Assembly: GCA_958402495.1 (NCBI GenBank)
Contig: CATXTS010000037.1
Location: 1 to 14,695, forward strand
Length of the DNA: 14,695 nucleotides
Direction of reading: 5' to 3'
DNA from: an uncultured Clostridiaceae bacterium
GTDB lineage: Bacteria; Bacillota; Clostridia; TANB77; CAG-508
The notes beneath the pieces were generated by a model. The model was given only the letters and a program-made list of their open reading frames with translations. It was not told where the DNA came from and did not search any database. This document shows, piece by piece, positions 6,975 to 14,211 of the stretch (the first letter of the stretch is position 1; each line of letters begins with the position of its first letter). A program made the position numbers and the translations under genes.

Positions 6975-7035
6975 TTTTGCTAATTCCAGAAGGAACTAGC
7001 AAAAACAAACAATTCCTATCAAAACAGTTCCTTTT
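6975..7035 (+). promoter_or_regulatory. Leader of the FabK-like gene with two exclusive hairpins
   Basis: Fold A: TTTTGCTA-a-TTCC (6975-6987) pairs with GGAA-c-TAGCAAAA (6992-7004) around AGAA. Fold B: AGAAGGAACT (6988-6997) pairs with AGTTCCTTTT (7026-7035, one G-U). The two share 6988-6997 and cannot coexist. Neither has a U-tract on the plus strand. The ribosome-binding site AGGAGG follows at 7051. Confidence 0.4.
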
Positions 7036-7061
7036 AGAAATAAAATAAATAGGAGGAAATC

Positions 7062-8171
7062 ATGGAATTAAAAGGAATTCAAGTAGGAGATAAAGTATCT
7101 AAATATCCTATTATACAAGGTGGAATGGGTGTAGGTATTTCTGGATATAGATTAGCTGGAAGTGTAGCCAAAGAAGGTGGTATAGGTATCATCTCTACAG
7201 CAGATATTGGTTATAGAGAACCTGATTTTGAAAAACATCCTGTAGAGGCAAATTTAAGAGCGATTAATAAAGAAATAGAGCAAGCAAGACAAATTGCACC
7301 AGATGGTATTATTGGAATTAATATTATGTGTGCTTTAAATAATTATGCAGAAATGGTAAAAGAGGTTGTAAAAAAAGGAATTGATTTAATTATTTCAGGA
7401 GCAGGTCTTCCAAAAGATTTACCAGAGTATGTAAAAGGGACAAAGACAAAAATTGCACCAATTATTTCTTCTGCAAGAGGAGCGAAATTAATTACCAAAT
7501 TGTGGAGAACTAAACATAATTATGTACCGGATATGATTGTGATAGAAGGACCAGAAGCAGGTGGACATTTAGGTTTTAAATTAGAAGAATTAGGTGAAGG
7601 AGAAGAAGCCCTACCAATAGAAGAAAGACCTAATCTAGAAGAAATTACAAAAGAAGTCATTTGTGAGATGAAAAAAGTAGAAGAAGAGACAGGAAAAACG
7701 ATTCCCGTTATTGTGGCAGGTGGTATTTTCACAGGAGAAGATATTGCCAAATTTCTAAAATTAGGAGCAGCTGGTGTACAAATGGCTACTAGATTTGTAG
7801 CAACTAAGGAGTGTGATGCAGCTCCAGAATATAAACAAGCCTATATTACATGTAAAAAAGAAGATATTGAAATTGTAAAAAGCCCTGTAGGTATGCCAGG
7901 AAGGGCTATTAGAAATGCATTTATAGAAAATGTAAAAAATCAAAAACCTAAGATAGAAAAATGTTTAAGATGCATTCAAACATGTGATGTAAGAACAACC
8001 CCATATTGTATTACAAGAGCATTAATCAATGCAGTAAAAGGAAATGTAGAAGAAGCATTACTATTTTGTGGTAACAATGCTTATCGCGTGCAGGAGATTG
8101 TACCAGTTCATGATTTAATGCAAGAATTAGTAATGCAAACAAAACACAATTTAATAGAAGAAAAAATATAA
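7062..8171 (+). CDS. FMN enoyl-ACP reductase II / nitronate monooxygenase-type protein
   Basis: A 369-residue TIM-barrel flavoprotein. Seen: YPIIQGGMGVGISGYRLAG near the start, GINIMCAL, IISGAGLPKDLPE, the conserved His motif EGPEAGGHLGF, PVIVAGGIF, and the phosphate-binding LGAAGVQMATRFVATKEC. FabK (about 320 residues) and nitronate monooxygenases share this fold. This one has a C-terminal extension with Cys301, Cys304, Cys308 and Cys316 (C-x2-C-x3-C-x7-C), which may bind metal or an Fe-S cluster; plain FabK lacks it. Its position in a fab/acc cluster favours a role in fatty-acid metabolism, but fabI is also present, so the substrate is open. The start has AGGAGG upstream; a terminator follows. 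Confidence 0.8.
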   Translation: MELKGIQVGDKVSKYPIIQGGMGVGISGYRLAGSVAKEGGIGIISTADIGYREPDFEKHPVEANLRAINKEIEQARQIAPDGIIGINIMCALNNYAEMVKEVVKKGIDLIISGAGLPKDLPEYVKGTKTKIAPIISSARGAKLITKLWRTKHNYVPDMIVIEGPEAGGHLGFKLEELGEGEEALPIEERPNLEEITKEVICEMKKVEEETGKTIPVIVAGGIFTGEDIAKFLKLGAAGVQMATRFVATKECDAAPEYKQAYITCKKEDIEIVKSPVGMPGRAIRNAFIENVKNQKPKIEKCLRCIQTCDVRTTPYCITRALINAVKGNVEEALLFCGNNAYRVQEIVPVHDLMQELVMQTKHNLIEEKI

Positions 8172-8193
8172 GAAATATAATTAGCTATAAGAA

Positions 8194-8229
8194 AGAAATT
8201 AATTTAAAGAATAAATTGATTTCTTTTTT
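8194..8229 (+). terminator. Intrinsic terminator after the FabK-like gene
   Basis: AGAAATTAATTT pairs with AAATTGATTTCT (12 bp, one G-U), followed by TTTTTC. It separates the FabK-like gene from accD, which must then start its own transcript or receive read-through. Confidence 0.7.
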
Positions 8230-8278
8230 CTTACTATAGATTAAAGAAAATCAGAAAAGGTTGCAGAAACACAAAGAT

Positions 8279-8363
8279 ATGCAAAGTACCAGAAAATGGA
8301 TTGATAATTTTAGACATTTGCATTTTTTAAGTAACTAGCAAATCTGACTGGTCATACTAATAG
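8279..8363 (+). promoter_or_regulatory. accD leader: exclusive hairpins and 19-base element copy 2
   Basis: The 272-base gap before accD holds the preceding terminator and then this leader. ATGCAAA (8279-8285) can pair with TTTGCAT (8317-8323); the latter can instead pair with GCAAAT (8338-8343). Directly after comes TGACTGGTCATACTAATAG (8345-8363), the second copy of the element at 6931-6949. No clear -35/-10 pair was found. Confidence 0.45.
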
Positions 8364-8443
8364 TAAAGCACAAAGAAAATCGATATAATCATAAAAATTG
8401 CCAAGAAGAACGTCACTTTTGGTAAAACGAAAGGAATGATTTT

Positions 8444-9289
8444 ATGATTATAGATAAAATCAAGAAAAATAGACAGGTAGAAAAAGTGGAGAAGAACAAA
8501 GCTGCCTCTGATATGCTAGTTGGTAAATGGGTAAAATGTGAAAATTGTAAAGAAATTTTATATAAAGAAGAGGTTCATGAAAATTTAAGTGTATGTCCAA
8601 ATTGTGGAAAACATTTTCGTTTATCTTCTAGACGTAGAATTAAACAAATTGCCGATGAAGGAACCTTTGAGGAGATTGGAAAAGAAATAACAACAAAAGA
8701 CCCCTTACAATTTGAAGGGTATTTAAAAAAAGTAGAAGTATTAAAGGAAAAAACAAAATTGGAAGAAGCCGTTACTTGTGGTAAGTGTGAGATTATGGGA
8801 GAGAAAGTTGTCTTAGCAGTAATGGATGGAAACTTTTTAATGGGCAGTATGGGTAGTGGTGTTGGAGAAAGAATCACAACCGCCATAGAAGAAGCTATCA
8901 AAGAAAAAGTACCATTTATAATTTTTTGTGTTTCTGGTGGAGCAAGGATGCAAGAAGGAATGGTATCTTTAATGCAGATGGCTAAGACTACTGCTGCTGT
9001 ACAAAAATTACAAGAAGCGGGGTTATTATATATATCCGTATTAACAGATCCTACGACTGGTGGTGTAACGGCAAGTTTTGCAAGTTTAGGGGATATCATT
9101 TTAGCAGAACCAGATGCTTTAATTGGGTTTGCTGGACCTAGAGTAATAGAACAAACTATTGGAGAAAAACTACCAGAGGGATTTCAAAAGGCTGAATTCT
9201 TACTAGAACATGGTTTTATTGATAAGATTGTAGAAAGAAAAGATATGAAAACGGTTTTGGCCAAGTTAGTGAGATTACATACCAAATAA
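8444..9289 (+). CDS. accD: Acetyl-CoA carboxylase carboxyltransferase, beta subunit
   Basis: With AccA, this transfers the carboxyl group from biotin to acetyl-CoA. It has 281 residues, full length. The N-terminal zinc ribbon has Cys32, Cys35, Cys51 and Cys54 (C-x2-C-x15-C-x2-C). The crotonase-type core shows GSMGSGVGERIT, the oxyanion-type CVSGGARMQEGM, LTDPTTGGVTASFASLGD, and EPDALIGFAGPRVIEQTI. The start has AAAGGA at moderate distance. It is separated from accA by a reverse gene; the hairpin after accD has its U-tract on the minus strand only, so read-through into accA is plausible. Confidence 0.97.
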   Translation: MIIDKIKKNRQVEKVEKNKAASDMLVGKWVKCENCKEILYKEEVHENLSVCPNCGKHFRLSSRRRIKQIADEGTFEEIGKEITTKDPLQFEGYLKKVEVLKEKTKLEEAVTCGKCEIMGEKVVLAVMDGNFLMGSMGSGVGERITTAIEEAIKEKVPFIIFCVSGGARMQEGMVSLMQMAKTTAAVQKLQEAGLLYISVLTDPTTGGVTASFASLGDIILAEPDALIGFAGPRVIEQTIGEKLPEGFQKAEFLLEHGFIDKIVERKDMKTVLAKLVRLHTK

Positions 9290-9293
9290 AAGA

Positions 9294-9310
9294 GGCGAGG
9301 AGACCTCGCC
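9294..9310 (-). terminator. Terminator of the 86-aa reverse gene
   Basis: The perfect 7-bp GC-rich stem GGCGAGG/CCTCGCC has a 3-base loop. On the minus strand it is followed by TCTTTTATTT. On the plus strand AGAGTTATCC follows, so it is directional toward the reverse gene. Confidence 0.72.
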
Positions 9311-9314
9311 AGAG

Positions 9315-9575
9315 TTATCCGTATCTTACGATACAGATTTCATTTCCATCTCCCAACAAGTAGGAACAAAACATATGCTTTTTATCCATCTGTCGCAAAA
9401 CAGAGGATAAATCTTCTATAGAAAAATCTTTATGGAAAGGAATTGTAAAAAATGCAGGAAAGCTTTGCTTTTCAATAAATTTTGGAAGAAGCAAGCTGTA
9501 CACTGCACGTTCTTCCTTGGAAAGTCCTTCCGGAAGAGTTTGGTTAACAGTTTTTTCTTCAATACAGGTGTTCAA
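9315..9575 (-). CDS. Hypothetical 86-aa protein, reverse gene between accD and accA
   Basis: No family is recognised; a soluble protein with a Cys-containing N-terminus (MNTCIEEKTVNQTLPEG) and C-terminus (LGDGNEICIVRYG). The open frame reaches 9653, but the start is placed at TTG 9575 because AAAGGAGG lies five bases before it and nothing comparable precedes the upstream ATG. A candidate promoter lies at 9625-9653 and a terminator at 9294-9310. Codon use (CTT, TTG, TAC, TCC, CGA) differs from that of the acc/fab genes. GGTTAACAGTTT occurs twice (9542-9553 in the gene and 9596-9607 in its leader). A role in lipid control can only be guessed from position. Confidence 0.72.
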   Translation of the reverse strand: MNTCIEEKTVNQTLPEGLSKEERAVYSLLLPKFIEKQSFPAFFTIPFHKDFSIEDLSSVLRQMDKKHMFCSYLLGDGNEICIVRYG

Positions 9576-9624
9576 TTTGACCTCCTTTAAAATTCGGTTA
9601 ACAGTTTCAAAAAAAGATAACAAT

Positions 9625-9653
9625 AGTATAACATAATATAAGCAAAAAAACAA
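9625..9653 (-). promoter_or_regulatory. Candidate promoter of the 86-aa reverse gene
   Basis: Minus strand: TTGTTT, a 17-base spacer, TATACT. It begins 24 bases before the accA start and points away from accA, the same arrangement as at accC and fabZ. Confidence 0.5.
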
Positions 9654-9676
9654 TGATAAGAAAGGACGGATTTATT

Positions 9677-10478
9677 TTGAAAAGTAAACAGATAAGCAGT
9701 TGGGAAAAAGTAAAATTGGCAAGACTACCAGAAAGGCCGAAAGCTTTAGACTACATAGAGCATATTTTTGAAGATTTTATCGAATTACATGGTGATAGAG
9801 CCTATGGAGATGATAAAGCAATCATTGGTGGTATTGCTACTTTAAATGGAATGCCTGTTACCGTTATAGGGGAACAAAAAGGAAAAAAAGCTAAAGAAAA
9901 TATGGAAAGAAACTTTGGGATGCCTAACCCAGAAGGATATAGAAAAGCAGTTAGACTTATGAAGCAAGCAGAAAAGTTCCAAAGACCAGTTATTACTTTT
10001 ATAGATACACCTGGTGCCTATCCAGGTTTAGGTGCAGAAGAAAGAGGTCAGCGGAGAAGCAATTGCCAAATCTATGTTAGAAATGATTGCTTTAAAAGTA
10101 CCTATTATTTGTATTGTAATAGGGGAAGGCTCTAGTGGAGGTGCCTTAGCAATTGGCGTAGGAGATAGAGTCATTATGCTAGAAAATGCTATTTATTCTA
10201 TTCTATCACCAGAAGGCTTTGCTAGTATCTTATATAAAGATGCTAGTAAATGTAAAGAAGCAGCAGAAAACATGAAGATTACAGCAGAAGATTTATATGC
10301 ATTAGGCATCATAGATGGAATAATAGAAGAACCAGAAGGCGGAGCACAAAAAGACATAATAAAGGTTAGTCAAAGTTTAAAAAGATATCTATTACAAGAA
10401 ATAGAAATATTAAAAAAGTTAAGTACAGAAGAACTATTGGAAAAGCGATATCAAAAATTTAGAAAAATGGGAAATTAA
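9677..10478 (+). CDS. accA: Acetyl-CoA carboxylase carboxyltransferase, alpha subunit (+1 frameshift)
   Basis: AccA partners AccD in forming malonyl-CoA. The TTG at 9677 is chosen because AAGAAAGGA precedes it; the ATG at 9653 has no ribosome-binding site. The first frame gives ARLPERPKALDYI, FIELHGDRAYGDD and FIDTPGAYPGLGAEERGQ, then loses homology. The +1 frame continues exactly with GEAIAKSMLEM, VIGEGSSGGALAIGVGD and LSPEGFASILYKDA to the stop at 10478. One extra C at 10052 (CAG-C-GGA) accounts for it; bypassing it gives 266 residues. The extra C creates an in-frame CGG, absent elsewhere in the forward genes. The cause may be sequencing error, mutation or +1 recoding. The gene is essential in cells dependent on FASII, which argues against a dead gene. 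fabI starts 17 bases downstream. Confidence 0.92.
10049..10055 (+). other. +1 frame transition in accA at CAG-CGG
   Basis: Frame 0 reads GGT CAG CGG AGA; the homologous frame reads GGT CAG (C) GGA GAA GCA. The conserved AEERGQ(G/S)EAIA pins the transition to this point within about a codon. There is no homopolymer and no stop codon at the site, so it is not an RF2-type shift. Confidence 0.85.
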
Positions 10479-10495
10479 GAAAGAAGGGATTTATA

Positions 10496-11266
10496 ATGAT
10501 ATTAGATGGTAAAAAAGTACTAATTATGGGAATTAGAAATAAATGGAGTATTGCATGGGGAGCTGCACAGTCTGCTTATGAGAATGGTGCACAAGTTATT
10601 TTTACACACAATAGTATGGAAAGTGAAGAAAAAGTAAATGAACTAATCAAAGAAATACCGGGTGCTAAGTCATTTGCTTGTGATGCAGGAGATGATGAAA
10701 GTATTAGAGAATGTCTAGAAAAAATAAAAGAAACCTATGGAAAGATAGATGGTATATTACATAGTATAGCCCATGCTAATACGAGTGATTTAAGAAATGA
10801 TTTTGTGTTAACATCCAGAGAGGGATATGCACATGCCTGTGATATCAGTGCGTATTCACTAGTAGCAACCGTTCGAATTGCTAGAGAATTAGATATGCTA
10901 AACGAAAATCCAAGTATTGTTGCCTTTACTTATTATGGTGCTGAAAAAGCAATTGATGGTTATAACGTTATGGGAGTTGCTAAGGCAGCCTTAGAAGCAA
11001 GTATTCGTTATTTAGCTATGAACTTAGGAAAAGAAAATATCCGTGTGAATGGAATTTCAGCAGGCCCTATTAAAACTTTATCTGCAAAAGGAATTAAAGA
11101 TTTTAGTACGATTTTAGACGTGGTAGAAGAAAAAGCACCATTACATAGAAATGTAACAACCAAACAAGTTGGAGATGCTACTAGTTTCTTATTTAGTGAT
11201 TTATCTTCCGCCATTACAGGGGAAATTATCCATGTAGATAATGGATTTTCTATTATGGGTGTATAA
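10496..11266 (+). CDS. fabI: Enoyl-ACP reductase FabI
   Basis: NADH-dependent reduction of trans-2-enoyl-ACP, the last step of the elongation cycle. It has 256 residues and a short-chain dehydrogenase fold. Seen: the cofactor loop GIRNKWSIAWGAA, LHSIAHA, the active site Tyr146/Tyr147 in TYYGAEKA, Tyr156 and Lys163 in YNVMGVAK, RVNGISAGPIKTLSAKGI, and the C-terminal ITGEIIHVDNGFSIMG. The Y-x6-K spacing is that of FabI. AGAAGGGA precedes the ATG. It lies 17 bases after accA and is probably co-transcribed. A second, flavin-type reductase candidate lies at 7062. An intrinsic terminator follows. Confidence 0.95.
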   Translation: MILDGKKVLIMGIRNKWSIAWGAAQSAYENGAQVIFTHNSMESEEKVNELIKEIPGAKSFACDAGDDESIRECLEKIKETYGKIDGILHSIAHANTSDLRNDFVLTSREGYAHACDISAYSLVATVRIARELDMLNENPSIVAFTYYGAEKAIDGYNVMGVAKAALEASIRYLAMNLGKENIRVNGISAGPIKTLSAKGIKDFSTILDVVEEKAPLHRNVTTKQVGDATSFLFSDLSSAITGEIIHVDNGFSIMGV

Positions 11267-11290
11267 AAATAAAATAAGACAAAATATGAA

Positions 11291-11323
11291 AAAAGAGGCT
11301 GTAGCTAACTTACAGCTTTTTTT
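11291..11323 (+). terminator. Intrinsic terminator after fabI
   Basis: GCTGTA (11298-11303) pairs with TACAGC (11311-11316), followed by seven T. It marks the end of the lipid genes. Confidence 0.82.
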
Positions 11324-11335
11324 CTTGTAAAAAAG

Positions 11336-11364
11336 TTGAAACATTAGAAAAAAAGTAGTATAGT
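11336..11364 (+). promoter_or_regulatory. Promoter of the lactate dehydrogenase gene
   Basis: TTGAAA, a 17-base spacer, TATAGT, about 31 bases before the ATG, with the ribosome-binding site AGGGAGG between. Confidence 0.72.
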
Positions 11365-11395
11365 AATTTAGTAAAAAATAAGGGAGGTAGAGAAA

Positions 11396-12298
11396 ATGAG
11401 TAAAATAGTTGTAATTGGAACTGGAAATGTAGGAATTAGTTATGCCTATGCCCTTTTAAATCAAGAGATAGATATAAGTGAACTAATATTAATAGACATT
11501 GCTAAAGAAAGGGTAGAAGGACAAGTTATGGACTTAGAACATTGTCTAGCGAACCTTTCTAAAAATGTAAAAATTAAAGCAGGTGAATATAAGGATTGTG
11601 AAAATGCGGATATCGTATGTATTACAGCAGGAGCTGCACAAGGTGGAATGAAACATTCTAGAATGGATGATTTGAAAAAAGGACATCAAATTATGACATC
11701 TATTATAGACCAAATAAAACCTTATGCTTTTTCAGGTATTTATTTGGTTGCTAGTAATCCGCTAGATGTTATGACATATGATGTATGGAAGCAAACTAAA
11801 GTAGACACTAGTAGAGTCATTGGTTCTGGAACAACATTAGACAGTGCTAGATTACAGTTCGAATTAAGTCAGAAATTTAATAAGTCTGTGCAAGAAGTAG
11901 AGGCTTATGTATTAGGAGAACATGGAGATAGTCAGTTTGTACCATGGAGTCAAGTAAGAATACAGGGACAAGAAATCAATTTATCTTTAGAGGAAAAGCA
12001 ACAAATAGAAGAAACTGTAAGAAAAGCTGGTTTTGCTATTGTACAAAAACAAGGATATACTTGTTATGCCATAGGTGTAGCTTTGGCTAGAATTACAAAA
12101 GCAATTCTAAAAGATGAAAATATCATATTACCAGTATCTAGTTATCACGATTCTTATGGTGTATATATAAGTACACCTGCTAGAATTAGTAAAAGAGGGA
12201 TAGAAGAAAATGCATTACTAGATTTCAATGTAGAAGAGAAAGAAAAACTACAAGCATCTGTAAAAGTTTTAAAAGAAGCTATAAAAGAAATTATGTAA
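11396..12298 (+). CDS. ldh: L-lactate dehydrogenase (LDH/MDH family)
   Basis: Reduces pyruvate to L-lactate with NADH in fermentation. It has 300 residues, slightly short of the usual 310-320. Seen: Rossmann motif GTGNVGISYAYAL, substrate-loop Gln82 in AGAAQGGM (Gln favours lactate, Arg would favour malate), SNPLDVMTY, the Asp/Arg pair in GTTLDSARL, and the proton-relay His176 in GEHGDSQF. The mobile loop reads QGGMKHSRMDDLKK instead of the common QKPGETRLDL, so another 2-oxoacid substrate is possible. It has its own promoter and is flanked by terminators or promoters, hence a single-gene unit. Confidence 0.92.
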   Translation: MSKIVVIGTGNVGISYAYALLNQEIDISELILIDIAKERVEGQVMDLEHCLANLSKNVKIKAGEYKDCENADIVCITAGAAQGGMKHSRMDDLKKGHQIMTSIIDQIKPYAFSGIYLVASNPLDVMTYDVWKQTKVDTSRVIGSGTTLDSARLQFELSQKFNKSVQEVEAYVLGEHGDSQFVPWSQVRIQGQEINLSLEEKQQIEETVRKAGFAIVQKQGYTCYAIGVALARITKAILKDENIILPVSSYHDSYGVYISTPARISKRGIEENALLDFNVEEKEKLQASVKVLKEAIKEIM

Positions 12299-12313
12299 AT
12301 TTACAAGAAAGGT

Positions 12314-12342
12314 TTGCATAAATTGGAAAACTATGCTATAAT
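12314..12342 (+). promoter_or_regulatory. Promoter of the DEAD-box helicase gene
   Basis: TTGCAT, a 17-base spacer, TATAAT. Transcription should start near 12349, giving a leader of about 150 bases. Confidence 0.8.
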
Positions 12343-12434
12343 AAAAAAGGTCAAAAATAGAAAAAAAGAAATAGTATATAAAATTTGTTTGTATGTTGGT
12401 TAGATTGGTCACAAATTGTCTTAATGGGAAAATG

Positions 12435-12477
12435 TAGTCTAGAAACAGATTTGTATATTTGCTTCTAGGCTATTTTT
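12435..12477 (+). terminator. Terminator-like hairpin in the helicase leader
   Basis: TAGTCTAGAA (12435-12444) pairs with TTCTAGGCTA (12463-12472), 10 bp with one G-U, followed by TTTTT. It lies between the promoter and the start codon, so it may act as an attenuator. Upstream AATTTGT and ACAAATT can form a further stem. Cold-shock-type helicases often have long regulated leaders. Confidence 0.5.
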
Positions 12478-12497
12478 GCGCCAGAAAGAAGGAAAAA

Positions 12498-14093
12498 ATG
12501 GAAAAACAAACAATCAAATTTGAAGAGTTTGCTCTATCTCAAAATGTAAAAAGAGCTTTAAAAGAAAATGGATATACACAGGCAACGCCAATTCAAGCGC
12601 AAACCATACCAACGATATTAGAAGGAAAAGATGTCATTGGACAATCACAAACCGGTACTGGAAAAACAGCTTCTTATGGTTTACCAATGATAGAAATGAT
12701 TCATCCAGAAGAAAATAAAGTACAAGCCATTGTATTATGTCCTACTAGAGAATTAGCTGTACAAGTAACCGAAGAAATGAGAAAATTTACAAAATATGAA
12801 GAAGGCATTAAATGTTTAGCGGTATATGGTGGAGAACCAATCGAAAGACAAATTAAAGACCTAAAAAGAGGGGTAAAAATTGTCGTAGGAACACCAGGTA
12901 GGGTCATGGACCATATGAGAAGAAAAACATTAAAATTAGACCATATTAAAATGGTAGTATTAGATGAAGCAGACGAAATGTTAAATATGGGATTTGAAGA
13001 AGATATTAGAACCATTTTACAAGAAGTTCCAGAAGAAAGACAAACCGTTTTATTTTCTGCAACGATGAATGCTAGAATTCTAGAAATTGCGAAACAATAT
13101 CTAAACCATCCTGTACAAGTGAAAATAAAAGCTAAAGAATTAACAGTAGATAAAATTGAACAGATTTCTATTGAAATAAAAGGAAAAATGAAAGACGAAG
13201 CAGTTGCTAGATTAATCGATAGTAACAACCCTAAAAAAGCGGTTATCTTCTGTAATACTAAAAAGAAAGTAGACGAACTTTTAGAGGTTTTAAGAAAAGA
13301 TGGATACTCTGTAGAAAGTCTTCATGGAGATGTTAAACAAGCACAAAGAGATAGAATTATGAAGAGATTTAAAAATGGAGATTTCCAAATTCTAATAGCT
13401 ACGGATGTTGTGGCAAGAGGAATCGATGTAGATGAATTAGAATTAGTTATTAACTACGATATTCCACAAGAAGAGGAATACTATGTACATAGAATTGGAA
13501 GAACTGGAAGAAATGGAAATACTGGAAAAGCGTATACTTTTGTAGTAGGTAGAGAAAAAAGTAAAATCTATAGTATACAAAAATATGCTAAAACAACAAT
13601 TAATCCAGGAACTTTACCAACCGATAGTGAAATTAGAAGAATTAAAAATCAAAAAATAGTAGAAAAAATCCAAGCTATGATAGACAAAGAAGAGACAAGC
13701 CAAAACAGTATCAATGATGAAATCTTAGAAGCCCTATTAGAGAAAAACGATAGTAAACAAGTAGCAAAAGCCTTATTAGAAATCGTTAACAAACCAAGTA
13801 AAAAACAAAAAGTAAATACAGATATTAATGAGAAAATTAGACAAAATGAACAAAATGGAAATGTAAGACTATTCTTTAATGTAGGAAGAAAAGATAAAAT
13901 CATGGTAAAAGACATTGTAGGAAGTATCGCTTCTCATGTGGCCATCTCTGGTTCAGAAATTGGAAAAATCAATATATTAGACAAATTCTCCTTTGTAGAA
14001 GTACCAACCAATTATGCACAAGATGTGATAGAAGGGATGAAGGACCAACAAATTAAAGGAAGAAATGTGAATATAGAAGTAGCAAATTCTTAA
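12498..14093 (+). CDS. DEAD-box ATP-dependent RNA helicase with DbpA-type RNA-binding domain
   Basis: Unwinds RNA duplexes in ribosome assembly and mRNA decay, especially in the cold. It has 531 residues. Motifs in order: Q motif (ATPIQAQTIP), I (SQTGTGKT), Ia (PTRELAVQ), Ib (TPGR), II (DEAD, 156-159), III (SAT), IV (VIFCNTKKK), V (ATDVVARGIDVD) and VI (HRIGRTGR). A linker rich in Lys and Gln follows, then about 455-531 a DbpA/CsdA-type RNA-binding domain (NVRLFFNVGRKDKI, IGKINILDKFSFVEVP). The ATG at 12498 has AGAAGGA upstream; the frame is open further but the extension overlaps the leader hairpin. CshA/DeaD-like; the exact orthologue was not fixed. Confidence 0.95.
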   Translation: MEKQTIKFEEFALSQNVKRALKENGYTQATPIQAQTIPTILEGKDVIGQSQTGTGKTASYGLPMIEMIHPEENKVQAIVLCPTRELAVQVTEEMRKFTKYEEGIKCLAVYGGEPIERQIKDLKRGVKIVVGTPGRVMDHMRRKTLKLDHIKMVVLDEADEMLNMGFEEDIRTILQEVPEERQTVLFSATMNARILEIAKQYLNHPVQVKIKAKELTVDKIEQISIEIKGKMKDEAVARLIDSNNPKKAVIFCNTKKKVDELLEVLRKDGYSVESLHGDVKQAQRDRIMKRFKNGDFQILIATDVVARGIDVDELELVINYDIPQEEEYYVHRIGRTGRNGNTGKAYTFVVGREKSKIYSIQKYAKTTINPGTLPTDSEIRRIKNQKIVEKIQAMIDKEETSQNSINDEILEALLEKNDSKQVAKALLEIVNKPSKKQKVNTDINEKIRQNEQNGNVRLFFNVGRKDKIMVKDIVGSIASHVAISGSEIGKINILDKFSFVEVPTNYAQDVIEGMKDQQIKGRNVNIEVANS

Positions 14094-14122
14094 ATGGTAA
14101 GTTAAAAATATAGAAAAAAATA

Positions 14123-14157
14123 AAAGAAGACGAAAAAGAAATTTTTGTCTTCTTTTT
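14123..14157 (+). terminator. Intrinsic terminator after the helicase gene
   Basis: AAAAGAAGAC...AAAAA pairs with TTTTT...GTCTTCTTTTT, an AT-rich stem ending in a U-tract; it may work in both directions. Confidence 0.65.
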
Positions 14158-14211
14158 CCGTATAAAAAAGTCTACAACATAAAATACTAATCGAAAGGAG
14201 GAGGAAAGCAT

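Noticed and set aside
8575..9099. Long reverse open frame inside accD
   Set aside because: A shadow of the conserved accD reading frame, with no ribosome-binding site.
9576..9653. N-terminal extension of the 86-aa reverse gene from ATG 9653
   Set aside because: It would cover the likely promoter; the TTG at 9575 has an ideal AAAGGAGG site.
10049..10055. RF2-type or slippery-heptamer programmed frameshift in accA
   Set aside because: No stop codon, no X-XXY-YYZ heptamer and no internal Shine-Dalgarno at the site; if recoding occurs it must involve the CGG codon itself.
10032..10478. Independent gene for the second half of accA starting at GTG 10032
   Set aside because: Homology to AccA continues precisely from 10053 and there is no ribosome-binding site, so it is the second half of one gene.
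12701..13228. 175-codon reverse open frame inside the helicase gene
   Set aside because: Antisense shadow of the DEAD-box core; hydrophobic low-complexity translation and no start signal.
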